Shown here piece by piece: positions 1 through 10,843 of a DNA stretch of 64,000 bases. The position numbers and the translations under genes are program-made. The stretch comes from Asterella californica (Eukaryota > Streptophyta > Marchantiopsida > Marchantiales > Aytoniaceae): assembly GCA_036924285.1 (NCBI GenBank), contig JAYKYS010000001.1, positions 13,665,501 to 13,729,500 of the forward strand, in the 5' to 3' direction. Under the pieces are notes generated by a model. That model was given only the letters and a program-made list of their open reading frames with translations, had not been told where the DNA came from and searched no databases. Positions within the stretch are counted from its first letter, which is position 1; each line of letters starts with the position of its first letter.

Positions 1-2475
1 TCAGTTTTGATGATTGGAGTGAGTTCACGCGAGTAGATGATCTGACTGAGAAAAGTAGAAAGCAGATCGAGAAGTATGCAGCAGATCTGCGTTGTACAAG
101 AGTTCTGAAGGAAGAAGAGACGATTTCTGGTGTTTATGAGGAGTTCGTAGATGTAAAGTCTTTTGTTCGTTGGATGGATGATGTAGATAGGTTGATGGAG
201 CGGATGGGAGGTAGGGTGGTGATCCCCATCCATTCTCGTGAAGTCTATGAGGAGATTGTCTCGTACTTGCGATATCGTCCTCATCCGAGATTGGAGAATG
301 GATGGAAGGATGCAGTCTGTTGGTGTGGCTTACATCAAGAAGCGGAAGTACACGCCAAGTATAAAGCTGCAGCGAGGAAGGTGAAGTCTGTGACGACCCA
401 ATTACTTGTTGATTCTCAGCAGCAGATGGAGTTAGCGGCCGTTGAGCCTGTGCTTAGAAATCCTACACAAGTAGGACACAAGTTTAATCAAGAGACACTC
501 GAGCAGCTTCAGATAAGAGGAGGTGGCTTCTTGACTGAAGTGGAAAAGCGAGCTTTCGAGAAGATGATAGTTAGTCATGATAAAGCATTTTCTTTCTCAG
601 CTAGAGAGATTGATTGTGTGGATCCTAGTGTGATAGCTCAGATGGTTATCTTCACTGTTCCTCACGTACCTTGGGACTTGAAGTCGATTCCAGTCTCTCG
701 TGCCTTACTACCGAAGGTCATTGAGTTGTTGAAGGAAAGGATACGGATGGTATTCTTGAACCATCTATGGCTCCGTACTCTAGCCGATGGTTCATAGTAC
801 CTAAGAAGACAGGAGCTCTACGCTTCATTCAAGACTTGCAGCCTGCCAACAACATCACGATTTGAAACGTCGGGACATGACCTATAGTTGATGAAGTAGC
901 TGAGGCATTTGCTGGAAGGTCAATCTATTCTATTGGAGATCTGTTTTCAGGTTATGATCAGTTTCATCTTGCTTTGGAGAGTAGAGACTTGACTACCATG
1001 CGTACTCCTTTGGGATTGATGCGGATGTGTACTCTTCCTCAGGGTGCGACAACAGTAGCCCATATGCAGAATGCGATGTATAAGGTGTTACGAGAGTTTG
1101 TACTTGATGTCACTATCCCGTTTTTGGATATATTCTCATGAAAGGTTATCCGGTGGAAGACAAAGACGAAGCTGTGACTTCTGATGGATGCAAAAAGTTC
1201 GTTGCAGATCACATTCGGGATGTGGAAAAGATTCTGATGCGTTTGGAGGAGGTACACCTAACTCTGTCAGGTACCAAATCTCGCTTTGGAATGTCAGAGA
1301 TTGTGGTGGTGGGTCATATGTGTGGTACTTTTGGAAGGCGTCCGAATCTAGAGAAGGTAGATGCTATAGCAAGAATAGCTGACTGTACCAACATCACTGA
1401 GGTTCGACGATTCTTGGGAGCTTGTGTGTTCTTTCGTGTGAGTATTCCTCATTATGCACACATTGCCAAGCCTCTGTATGCACTTCTGAGAAAGGAGAGG
1501 AGGTTTACTTGACGGCAAGAACATCAGGAGACGATGGAGCAGCTGAAGGAGATTCTGAAGTCTCCATCTGTACTAAGGAGGTTAAATTACGAGAGTGAGA
1601 GACCTGTGGTACTGACTGTTGATACAAGTCCAAAGGCGATTGGATGAGCGGTTGGTCAAGAAGATGTAGAAGGTGTGCGGTTTGTTTCAAGGTTTGGAGC
1701 TCGGATCTTAACAGATAGACAACGTAACTATCCTCAGGTGAAACGTGAGTTGTGGGGAGCTGTTACAGCTATGAAGGTAGATCGAGAGTTCTTGATAGGA
1801 GCCCGTGTGATATTAGAAACAGATTGTTTGTCTTTGTTGGGTATGATAGCGAACTACAATACACCAGACATAGCAATGCTGCAATGCTGCGACATAGCAT
1901 TGCTTATGTCCGGAGTCTGAACCTTGAGCTTAAGCATATAGCATGGAAGGACAATCCAGTTGCAGACATGTTGTCTAGGGCTCGTTATACAGATGAGGAT
2001 GAGATGTTTGCAGAGGTGGAGAATGAAGAGAAGAGTGACGTTTGGTGCCAAGTTGGTCAGCAGAGTTCAGACTTGGAACCACTGCCGTTCAATGAGGAGT
2101 TCTACTCAGAAAAGTTCCATGATATTGGATTCTATCTGAGTTCATTATGCAAAAGAGAAGGATGGAGCGATGAAGAGTTCAAGGAGATCAGACAACAAGC
2201 GTACAGTTATCTTCTACAAGAAGGTTATCTGTGGAAACGTCTGAAGAGAAGAGACGGAATGCTGACTAGAGTGGTGGATGATCAACCGACAAAGCTTAAT
2301 CTGCTGAAGGAGTTTCATCATACCTTGTGGGTTGGACATCATGGAATATGGGCTACTTACACGAAGATGAAAGAGCGCCATTGATGGAAGGATTTGTATC
2401 AAGACGTGGTGGACTTTGTTGGGTCGTGCTTGCACTGCCAGTTCTACTCTAAGGTCCGTTACAGAGATGGGCTTG
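1..2475 (+). pseudogene. A1 pol remnant: RT, RNase H and integrase zinc finger
   Basis: Translated pieces align in order with A3 pol. The RT leader (174-797) includes FTVPHVPWDLKSIPV. A different frame then carries RT up to about 1130, including TPLGLMRMCTLPQGAT. The active-site block reads PFLDIFS where A2 and A3 read FLDD, so the second catalytic Asp is gone. Positions 1138-1512 hold the thumb region (RRFLGACVFF). About 1600-2000 is RNase H (VLTVDTSP, NYPQVKRELWG, DNPVADMLSRARY). About 2300-2475 is the HHCC zinc finger (EFHHTLWVGHHG, then CLHC). Stops at 1645-1647 and 2382-2384 both replace tryptophans. A short duplication near 1878-1890 shifts the frame in RNase H. Confidence 0.85.
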
Positions 2476-2776
2476 TACCCCCCCCCCTCCCGCCAATATA
2501 TAGAAAGAAAGAGAAAAAGCCATACAACATCTTCTCGGAGGAAAGGGCTGTAGATGATAAAATGCTTAAATCAGGAGTCCACGAGAGACAGAGGATATGT
2601 AACTAAATTTACGAGTTTTATGGCTTCTGTTGCGCGGCCCACCTCTCTAAAAACTATAGGAAAGTTCCACGCTACTAGGTTCAGTCAGCTTACTATACTC
2701 GAGGAACCATATTATGGAGTCAGGTGAACGATGCATATTTTGGCAGTCATTCCACGTGGTTTTTTAGTTTTTCATT

Positions 2777-3146
2777 ATGCCATTACGTCCAAGTGTATAC
2801 GTCCAATCGAGAGTAGGTTCTTGGAGAGCCGTGGCTTGGTTCAAGGGGAGTGGCTGTAGTCACAACCGCAAAATTTTTCTGACATTTCAAGTTTTACAAC
2901 TTGAACACTTCGCAGATGATTTTCTTATTGGAGTCATTGGTCCAAGAGCTCTGGCAGAAAGGATACGCGGCTTGGTTACACGTTTTCTTTTCTTTTGTTA
3001 TTACGCCCATGCTTGTAAAAAAAGTAGAAGGCAGATTAAGGAATTCTCGGGATTCCTTCTTAATTAATTTGAATTGGGTAAAGGCTGGTTCCCCGTCCCG
3101 AACTTATCCACTTTTGGCAAATTTCGCGGCTCGAAAAAAAAGGTGA
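2777..3146 (+). pseudogene. Group II intron maturase RT fragment (organelle-derived)
   Basis: The frame contains FADDFLIGVIGPRALAERIR at about 2900-2962, matching domain 5 of group II intron reverse transcriptase/maturases (normally YADDF). Following residues GLVTRFL fit the same family. After about 2985 homology moves to another frame (VKKVEGRLRNSRD), so there is at least one frameshift. There is no complete RT, X domain or endonuclease domain. It is an insert fragment, not a nuclear gene. Exact intron origin is not resolvable here. Confidence 0.6.
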
Positions 3147-3434
3147 AAGCAATGAAAACTTCAAGCTTATTTAGGCCCGGACAATAGATACAATGGGCTG
3201 ATTCATATCATATCAGACCCTACATTTTTGGCCTTGTGCTATGAATCCACCTTTTTCATAAGCCATGGCTACTCGGTAACCGGAGGACTGTCCGACAGGT
3301 CGGGGCACTGTCAGACAAAAAAAGGGCGGACGTTCCGGAAATTGACGATTTCCGGGCTTTACCCGAGACCAAGGGGAGAGCGCCACCTCCACGGCTCTCC
3401 AAGAACCTACTCTCGATTGGACGTATACACTTGG
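2789..3434. repeat. Perfect 46-bp inverted repeat in the mitochondrial-like block
   Basis: Bases 2789-2834 (starting CCAAGTGTATACGTCC) are the exact reverse complement of 3389-3434 (ending GTATACACTTGG). The arms are about 550 bp apart, with the maturase fragments between them. Exact identity contrasts with the decay of the surrounding retrotransposon. Confidence 0.9.
3186..3248 (+). pseudogene. Group II intron maturase N-terminal fragment
   Basis: The frame reads RYNGLIHIISDPTFLALCYE, resembling the N-terminal part of group II intron ORFs, where a 'YxGLIxLISDPxFL..CYE' pattern precedes the RT domain. Here it lies downstream of the RT palm fragment at 2.9 kb, so order is reversed relative to an intact protein. 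This indicates rearrangement or two source fragments. Confidence 0.5.
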
Positions 3435-4052
3435 AATTTGATCGGCCCTACTTCCAATCCAGTCCCCCAAACTTCAATTCCCTCTTGTGCAATTTATCGT
3501 GATGATACGTACACAAAGGTACACCACTGGCTTTCTCAGCGCCTTGTATCATTAATCTAGTCCCTATGGGAGCCTTTCGGACGCGGCCCCGATATTTATT
3601 CCTGGCCCGAGTCGCTTTGTCCGCTTTCTGCTATTGTACAACAAAAAAACATCACTTAGAAATCATCTGTGTACACTTGCAAAGAATTTTCAGGATTCAT
3701 ATGCAGTCCGGAAATTTGCGAACTTAAAGCAAATAAAAGTCAAAAATGACAAGTGAGACCCGGGTCCAGAGTGAAAAGATAATAAAAAGTGTGCTTCAGA
3801 GTCAAGCGTTATTCCCTCCAACGAAGGTTTTTCACGGCGAGAATTTTTTGTAGATGAAGACCTTGAGTCCCTCTACTTATCAAAGCACTTCTCTAGCTTC
3901 ACGTCAAACCACCGCACTTACCCAAGAATCCACTCCGGCAGTGCTCACCTTACGAGACAGGGGCGTCTACTGCGTGGCGTTTGAGTTTTTTTCGAAGTCA
4001 TTTATTTGATTGGATTAAAAGACCCAATGATTTTGAATTTTCATATAAATTT

Positions 4053-5048
4053 ACCTATCCACCTAGTATCCATTTTCAGTGGATTCTTGATCTTGTGATG
4101 ATGCCACCGGAGCTATGGGGGATGCGCTATTTGGTGTTGGCTTGAGAGGATCTTTCCAACTATGTGGAAGGACGAGCACTACGGACAAAGACTACAGAGA
4201 ACATATGCAGATTCGTGCTTGAGGATATCATCTGTCTTATAGATCTGTTGGGAGATTATGAGCAGATAGGGGCGAGTTGAGAGGCGCAGAAGCCAAGGAG
4301 TTCTTTGCTCGTTATGGAGTAAAGCCTCAACTTACTACTGCCATGAATCCAGAAGACATTGATAAGAGTGAACGAGGACACCCTTCTATTGTTCACGCTT
4401 TAGTGAAAGCATGTGATGGTAGGCCTAGAGAATGGCCGAGATTTGCTTTGTGAGCTGATAGAACTACACATTGTACCACGACTGGCTATATGCAAGTTGA
4501 GCTTATGTTGGGGCAGAAACCAATCATGCTTGCTGAGGAGGACTTTCCTAAGTGCGTTACGTTACAATGGGAAGATGGTTTAGATCGTGCTTCACTTATT
4601 GTTCTATAGGCAGTTAGAGCAGAGAGAGGAGGATCTTGCTAAAGCAAAGAAGAGGCTGAAGGTGGCTCGAGTCAGAAACAAGGAACGTTTTAACAAGACT
4701 CACCGACTACGACCGAAGCCAATACGTGTTGGTGATTGGGTTTTGGTGTATGACAGCACGTTGGAGAATCAGCATTCTACACTTCGTAAGTTCTCTCGAA
4801 GATGGTTTGGGCCTTATGTTGTGCTAGATGTGTATGAGAATGCCACTTATAGTTTATTTGAGTTGGATGGTACTCCTTTGAGACTATATGTGACAGGCAA
4901 ACGTGTGAAACTGTTCAAAAGGCGCGGAGGATCAGCAGAGTTGTTCAATTTTCTAGAATCGGAGCAGAGGAAAACAAGAGACGAAGACGCTTGGCTACCG
5001 AAGAGGCTAAGGAGGAGGAGAGTGATGATGATGGAGAACAGATAGAAG
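4053..5048 (+). pseudogene. A1 integrase core and C-terminal module remnant
   Basis: The reading resumes at HFQWILDLVMMP (first Asp) and continues through CRFVLEDII and a shifted DRGEL region (second Asp). It then reaches KSERGHPSIVHALVKAC with the third catalytic residue (Glu) kept. Stops at 4143-4145 (Arg in A3) and 4451-4453 (Trp in A3) break it. From 4587 a frame carries the C-terminal GPY/F-type module: VGDWVLVYDS, FSRRWFGPYVV and YSLFELDGTPL. It ends in a basic tail (PKRLRRRR). No chromodomain motif follows. Confidence 0.85.
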
Positions 5049-5099
5049 AATGAAGAAGTTGGCACATGCCGGAAGATGTGTAGGTTTGAAGAGGGTGGA

Positions 5100-6345
5100 T
5101 GTCGTGATATGAATCATTTCACATAGTAAATGCTTGACCTCTCAGCTAGGAGTTAGTCTATCTGAGTGAAGTTAAGATGTGAGAGAAGTCAATTTTGGAG
5201 GCTGTGGACATTGACGGCTACGGGTTACGCTTCTACTTCGACACTTGGGAGTTAGTAGTCAGTGCTGCGTGTCATTTTAGGTAGTTTAAGATTTACGTTG
5301 GTATTTTAGAGGAGCTAACGTGGTAGCCTATGAGTGAAGTTAAGTTACCATGTGGATTAAGGTACTAAAGGACAACCAAGTGGAGCTATGAACTCCCATT
5401 TGTCCATTTTTGTCTTTTATAAAACTCTAAATTTAGAAACAAAGATCTAAAGGAGAGTTCGAGCATTAGTGAGGACACTGCGAAATCTGAGGGCACAGGA
5501 AGATAGAGCTCGTGATGCCAAGCACTGTCAGTGAAATTCTTGATCAATTTGGATCAATAAACAAGGAGTTATGCCAATTTGAAGTTCGAGTTGAATGAGA
5601 ATTGCATCACTTTTGTTGATTTTGGGATTTTCAATGTCAATTGCAGCAGAATTGAGGAAATCTCTTCAAACCTTTGTGGTTGCGTTCACTGTCAGCGGGG
5701 CTACGACTGTCCAAAACGTTTCAAGTCATTTGACTGAGTGAGTAATTCAGGGTGACCGCTAAAACAGAGGGGGTCTGAAAAGCTCTCAATCTAGAGCAAC
5801 AACTTCAGAGAACGAGATCTAGAGAACGGTGTACAATCAGGAGTCCCAACTTCACAGGGGTGTTCAGCATCCTGTAAGAATCTTTGAAAGTGATCGAGCC
5901 AATTTTCTGTTGTAAGTCAAAATAGCTGTTTGAGTACCAGAAATTGCCGCAATATCTTTATCCAGAACTTTTTTGTCCATATCTCGGTGTCAGAATTTGA
6001 TCTCAAGCTGAAACTTTGTGTGTGTGCTCAGTGGGGCCTCTTTACATGTAGGAGAAGTTTAGAAGTCTAAACCTTCACATATTTCTCAATCCTGAGTGTC
6101 AAAGTTCACCGTCTGATCTTATCATTGCTAGTTAAGCCTGAACTTTGCTTCCTGAACATATCAAAAGAGGCAGGAGACATGTATGAGTGTTTTACAATGT
6201 CACCTTGTAACTTGAAGCCTATGCTTTGAGTAAACCAGCTATAGCTAGAAGCCTAGTGCTTCCCTGAGTAAACGTATTATAGCCTTCACGGTCATAACAC
6301 AACTAGAAGGTTCTGTCCTTCCAAAGAAAACTCTCACCTCGTAAC
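5100..6345 (+). repeat. LTR type 1, 3' LTR of A1
   Basis: It starts TGTCGTGATATGAATC directly after the purine tract and is collinear with 34888-36387 and 56798-58183. Relative to 34888-36387 it lacks about 0.25 kb after 5262. The right end is set by loss of similarity after AAAACTCTCACCT near 6340; the terminal CA is degraded, so the end is approximate. Confidence 0.75.
5418..5424 (+). promoter_or_regulatory. TATA-like box in LTR type 1
   Basis: TATAAAA at 5418-5424 lies mid-LTR before a conserved CTCTAAATTTAGAA stretch. The other two type 1 LTRs read TTTGTAAAAC here, so this is a candidate LTR promoter only. No transcript start can be seen from sequence. Confidence 0.35.
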
Positions 6346-7540
6346 GTACACTGCATAAGCAGAATTGGGTTACACATAGAGTAGATCTGCACTTCCGCTC
6401 CCAACAAGAGATCGAAGGATGTAGACAGTAGTAACAGACAGCATAGACAGGGAACGGCATCATCGTGCAGTCCTGCTTCTAAGTTGATATGTCGATGGGT
6501 AGTGATAGGAAGTGGATGGAGTGAGCTTCCAGAATCCAATGTAAGTTCTTCTCGAGGATTGGATTTCAGATTTGATTGCAGAAGCTCTGTCTGTGTCTTC
6601 TGGGGAGTGGGCTTCCTCAAATTCATATACTCAATTGTGCATGAGAAGCCTTCTTCTTGAGTGGCGGTGATTGTTATAAGTTGTGCATAGTCCAAGCTTG
6701 TCTCATCCAAAGGAGCACTTCAGATCCACGTACCGACTGTCCTATGAAAGAGTGATCCTTGAAGTCAAAGTAGTCGGAGCAAAGACAGAAGAATAAAGAA
6801 GTCTTCTTTTTTCAGCAGAAGACGACATCCTCGATTGGAAGACAGTGTGACTGTAAGCAGATTTTTGATCTTCTTCCCCAAATTACTACAAGCAGGGATA
6901 ACTTGTTAGTCAGGATGCAGACTAGAAGCCTGTCGAAATCTTAATTTCTCTTTTTCCTCTTGTTTGGATTTTCTCTTCTTCCCTCTTCTTCCCTCATCTT
7001 CCCATCTTCCTACCTTCTTCTATTGGGTTTTTGAAGCTTCGTTTGAGTATCAGTGAAGGCGAATGTCGTTGTAGTGCTACAGGAGGACTGCTTCCGTAGG
7101 CAAAAGCTTAGGAAGGCTACATGGGACATACACCATGTGATTAATCTAACCCCGTTGGAACTTGGAAGAGCAATGTGTGATAGACATTGATAATTTGACA
7201 TCTATGAAGCAGGGACAGTCTTCTAGAGGTGTCAGAAGTCAAGTTGAACCCCCGGAAGCCGAGAATTGCTTTGGAAAAACTATCGTGAGAAGACTAGAAA
7301 CCGTGACTTGGAAGCAATAATCGTCTTTCGGACTTCTCAGTGGATAATTGTGTGGTATTTTAAGTAGTATTTGTATGTTTGGATCTAGAGCACCTTCTGA
7401 ACGGTCTGGAAGACGTGTGGTTTTGTGAGAAGACGGGATTTCTAGATAAATCTCACGTGTTTGTGAGTTTGGACAAATCTTAGAACTTAGAGAAGCGATA
7501 CTAGTGTAAATCTTCTTGGAGAACGAAATATTTTATGCTA
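6346..7540. other. Unassigned stretch between A1 LTR and family B gag
   Basis: No recognisable protein domain or RNA gene is seen. On the - strand it would continue downstream of the family B gag remnant at 7.5-8.15 kb, so it may be decayed gag or untranslated family B sequence. The longest open stretch (- strand, 6303-6710) has no motif I recognise. CT-rich low complexity lies at about 6945-7020. Confidence 0.4.
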
Positions 7541-7547
7541 CAATGGG

Positions 7548-8150
7548 TTAAAGGAGAAATCCTGAGACACTACAAGAAGCCATCTCCTCTTCTTGTCTTC
7601 TAGAAGACGTCTTGGCTTCAGGAGCTTCCTCGCATGTCTTCTTTGCTTTCAGTGTTGTTACCACCAGGTGGACAGCTAGGTCGAACTCCTTCTTGAGCTT
7701 TTGAGCTTTTCCCTTGGGAAAAAGGTGAAGGTAAAGCTTCTCTAGAAGACGCTTCTTTGGTTCCTGGTAGGCTTCCACCTTCCAACCATTCCTTCCCTAT
7801 CGATCTTTCAGGAAGATGTAGGTAGTACTCCCAGGTACATGCAATTTCTCTGAAATGATCGTAGGAATCCTCCCCTTCTCCAACTCGTAACCACGGTTCT
7901 CATATTCATGTCGGTAGAACGCTCTCTGCCACCATTCTACCGTCCACAAGGTTGGTCTTCCTTTGACGATCCCTGCCTTGACAGGTACATGGTTTCGAGG
8001 AGGTAGGATTGATCAGACCTCTTCCAGCAAACCCTGATCGGCAAGATTTCAATCTCACATGAAGAAGTCGAGGTCAAACTCCTTGATGAAAGATTTGGCC
8101 GCGCTCAAGTCCGCTGGTGGTAACATAAGACCTCGAGGATGCATCGTCAT
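7548..8150 (-). pseudogene. Family B gag N-terminal remnant
   Basis: Read on the - strand from ATG at 8150, the start MTMHPRG matches MSMHPRG at 56626 (+). The match continues through AKSFIKEF (AKPFIKEL in the + copy) and NLADQGLLEEV (NLADQDLLEEV). Stops and a frame change occur within the first 60 codons. A further frame from 7778 gives a basic Lys/Glu-rich stretch (EAYQEPKKRLLEKLYLHL). It lies immediately beyond a family B LTR that itself follows a family B integrase on the same strand. Confidence 0.7.
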
Positions 8151-8199
8151 TTCGAAGCGTCTATTACATCATACCGCACATGCTTGTTGTGAGCCTAAG

Positions 8200-9373
8200 G
8201 CTCAATCCTTACCAGGTCTTCACAGTCCAGCTTCCACTCTCAGAAGACGAGTTCTGTCTTTCAGAAGATAACTACTATGTCTTCCAGAATTCTAAGAATA
8301 CTTCCTAATTGCATCACGTCTTCCAGTCTATATCTACGTAATCTTAACTAAGCAAGGCATCTCATGGATTCTTAAGAAAACAATCCACCTTGCAATTCAT
8401 CCTACTTCCTAACAGAAGATGGGGGGATGATCAAATTTGATCTTCGAGAAGAGATTGAGAAGAGCGATGTCGGAAATTGGACAACGCTTCTACGTCCATT
8501 TTTCTCAAGAGAAATTTCGAAGGAGGGGAGGGATAGATAGACCACCTGCAAGCAATCAAAGAAGCGAGAAAACATAGGAATAGAAGGACGAAAGTGATGA
8601 GAAGGAGGAAAGAAGCGAGAAGAACCTCAGTACTATACTTCTAGAATGCGTTACGCTTCTGCTCCAATCTATGATATCTTCTGCCCACACTAATTTGATT
8701 CTGGTCACGATGATTTTGCCTTGCTACGATCTTGCTCTCGCATTCGACTTCGAGCTGCTGTTTGCAATCCTGAAGCTTCTAATCTTCGATTCCCTGAGGC
8801 GTCCAATCTTTGATTCACTTGGAAACTCCAACCTTCTTCTAATTCGAGTTTTCTTCTTGTTGGAAGACGACGGCTCTCAATCTCTCACTGAATCCTCTCT
8901 GCGTGTGCCTCCAATGTCTACTTCGATTTTGAATTTGAGTAGAGAAGAAGAAAAAGATATGGTGCTGTTGTGCCTCTTCTCTTGATAGCTTCATTGTCTA
9001 CGCCTCATGTTTTAGGTAAATGTTCTTTCAACCCTGGTCCTACCTACTCCAGAGATGGCTGTCCTTTAGGTACACCAAACACCTACTGATTCACCCAGTT
9101 GGTGCGAGGTTGGTGCTTCTTGCAGTTACAGTCATAGTCTTCTTGAGAAGACTTCACACTTTTGTCTTTTGGATCTCGTCTTCCAGAAGACATCTCCAGA
9201 AGACGTCTTCCGGCTTCGGAAGAAGTTGAATTCTTCTCATGAATTCGTCTTAAGTTCACCTTCTCGCTAAGCATGGTGTAATCTTAAATAATAAGATAAC
9301 TTCAATTATATAGACACGTCATTAGCTTAAAAATTTGAAAAAATCTCCAAACTTGTAATTTGTGAGCACCACA
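8200..9373 (-). repeat. LTR of family B (LTR-B), minus orientation
   Basis: In the - direction it starts TGTGGTGCTCACA at 9373, after the integrase end at about 9430. It is similar to the + strand region starting TGTGGTGCCCACA at 54690. The distal part is also shared: 8225-8420 is the reverse complement of about 56340-56560, including an exact 20-bp match to ATCTTCTGTTAGGAAGTAGG. It is about 0.7 kb shorter than the + copy. It is very rich in GAAGAC/GTCTTC. The boundary near 8200 is approximate. Confidence 0.7.
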
Positions 9374-9429
9374 TAAGTCCACCCTCACATGTTTGCGTCT
9401 CCGCAAACATCAAAGTTACTCTTCAAGTC

Positions 9430-10838
9430 CAATACTTCTTGACACGCCACTCATTAACACGAGTGGTCATCAAGGTACCATCTAGTTCTTCCAATTGCAA
9501 GAAACTATTGTCAAAGACTTCTAGGACTCTGTAAGGACCCATCCAGCGAAGATGAAATCAGGGAACTTCAGATGTCTTTTGGTCGTATAGGAGAACCAGG
9601 TCTCCACCTTCTTCAGCTTGTTGTCATAGTTAACCTTTCGTTGTGCTTGAACTTTGTAAGTCTTCTTCGAACTCCACAAAGTTCATAAGACGTTGCTCTT
9701 GGCTTCCTCTTCTTCCATCCGTTCGGTAACGACCAACTTATAAGTAGGAATCTCCAACTCAATGAGGACGATATGTGCCATCTCATAAGTTAGGTAGAAG
9801 GGTGTCTTCTGAGTGATGACTTTAGGTGAAATCCTAAAAGTTCATAACACATCTTCCGGTCCCAATCATAGGCATGGTTTATCTTTATCTTATTCAAAAT
9901 ATTACAAAGAAGATCATTCGACTTCTGTGTTAATCCATTAGTCTCTGAGTTGTACGAAGTCGTCTTCCAATGCTTGATCTTGAAATACTAGGTCAAGAGG
10001 GTAATGGTCTCGTTCAGAAAATGAGTTCCTCTGTCAGACACCAGTTCGAGTGGACATCCGTAACGGATGATGATGTTGTGCTAAAGAAATTTGACGACCA
10101 TCGCGGCATCGTTCTTTCTGATAGCTTCATCTTCTATCATTTTCGTGGCATATTCTGTAGCTATCAGAATGTATCGTGCTCGGGTTCTTTTAGCTACAGG
10201 AGCGATTGGATCAACGAAGTCGATTCCACACTTTTTAAAAGATGTTAGATCTAAAATAGGAATAAGAGGTCGTCGAGTCGTGGTTGTAGGTCTTTCCATC
10301 CTCTGGCAAACATCACATCTTCTTATCTCTTGAAAAGTGTCTATGTACATGGTCGGCCACCAGTAGCCAGCATCCAACATTCACTGTCGTCTTCAGTCCA
10401 TAGTTACCTCCAACGTCTTCGTAGTGAAGTTCTGTGATCACCGCCTTAATTTCGGAGGGCTCGAGACATCTCCTCAGCTTCTCATCGTGTCCTTTCCTAA
10501 ATAAGATACCTTGGAAGACCACATAAGGTCCTGCCTTGTGTAAGAAGATGACCTTCTGCTCAACATCTAATCCCTCTGGGTACTGCAGGTCTTCCAAGAA
10601 CTTTCTGAAGTCTTTGAAAATAGATACCTCTGTAAAAGTCGTGTAAACAAGATTAGAAGACCTTGTTTCGGCTTATGTAGACTGGGCGGTATGCCCCCCT
10701 CAGATTGTGACATATCTATAGAAACTTTAAATAACTTCTTATCTGAGAACTCGTCTCTCATCTCGTCTTCTTGGGGTTCTGTCTCAAGTCTGGACAGATA
10801 GTCAGCATTGACATGCAGTCTTCCTGGCCTGTACTCAA
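9430..10838 (-). pseudogene. Family B pol remnant: RNase H tail and integrase (B1)
   Basis: Read from 10838 downward: HVNADYLSRLE (end of RNase H), then an integrase zinc finger. The first part is ELHYEDVGGNYGLKTT, where the second zinc-ligand His is Asn; CDVCQ follows. The core starts KKCGIDFVDPIAP (first Asp) and runs through RARYILIATEYATKMIEDEA. A decayed region follows (TPFYLTYEMAH), ending with a GPY-type module (MGPYRVLEVFDNSF, ELDGTLMTTRVNE) at about 9570-9430. Frameshifts and stops interrupt the core. LTR-B follows directly. The 10838 end abuts another family B fragment in opposite orientation. Confidence 0.8.
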
Positions 10839-10843
10839 CAAAG

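Larger units (their letters stand above)
2476..4052. other. Mitochondrial-like DNA inserted in A1 integrase (probable NUMT)
   Basis: The A1 integrase reading stops after RDGL (about 2475) and resumes with TYPPSIHFQWILDL at 4053; in A3 these segments are adjacent. The block between is unlike any retrotransposon here. It carries two pieces of a group II intron maturase, a protein type normally found in plant organelle introns, and a perfect 46-bp inverted repeat. The left junction has a run of ten C (2478-2487). Mitochondrial rather than plastid origin is inferred from the maturase type; I cannot search a mitogenome. The parts at 2490-2770 and 3560-4050 hold no recognised gene. Confidence 0.6.
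1..6345 (+). mobile_element. Ty3/gypsy family A copy 1 (A1), 5' end outside window
   Basis: This is the 3' part of a decayed LTR retrotransposon. In order it holds RT, RNase H and integrase remnants (1-2475 and 4053-5048), a purine-rich tract (about 5085-5099) and a type 1 LTR starting TGTCGTGATATG at 5100. The integrase is split by a 1.58-kb foreign block (2476-4052). Domain order and sequence match A2 (26-32 kb) and A3 (58-64 kb). Several stops and frameshifts make it non-functional. The 5' LTR, gag and protease lie outside the window or are lost. Confidence 0.85.

Noticed and set aside
4587..5048. Chromodomain after the A1 integrase
   Set aside because: The tail is basic and low-complexity without aromatic chromodomain residues; A2 and A3 tails are acidic.
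6303..6710. 135-codon frame on the - strand
   Set aside because: It crosses the A1 LTR end and has no recognisable domain.
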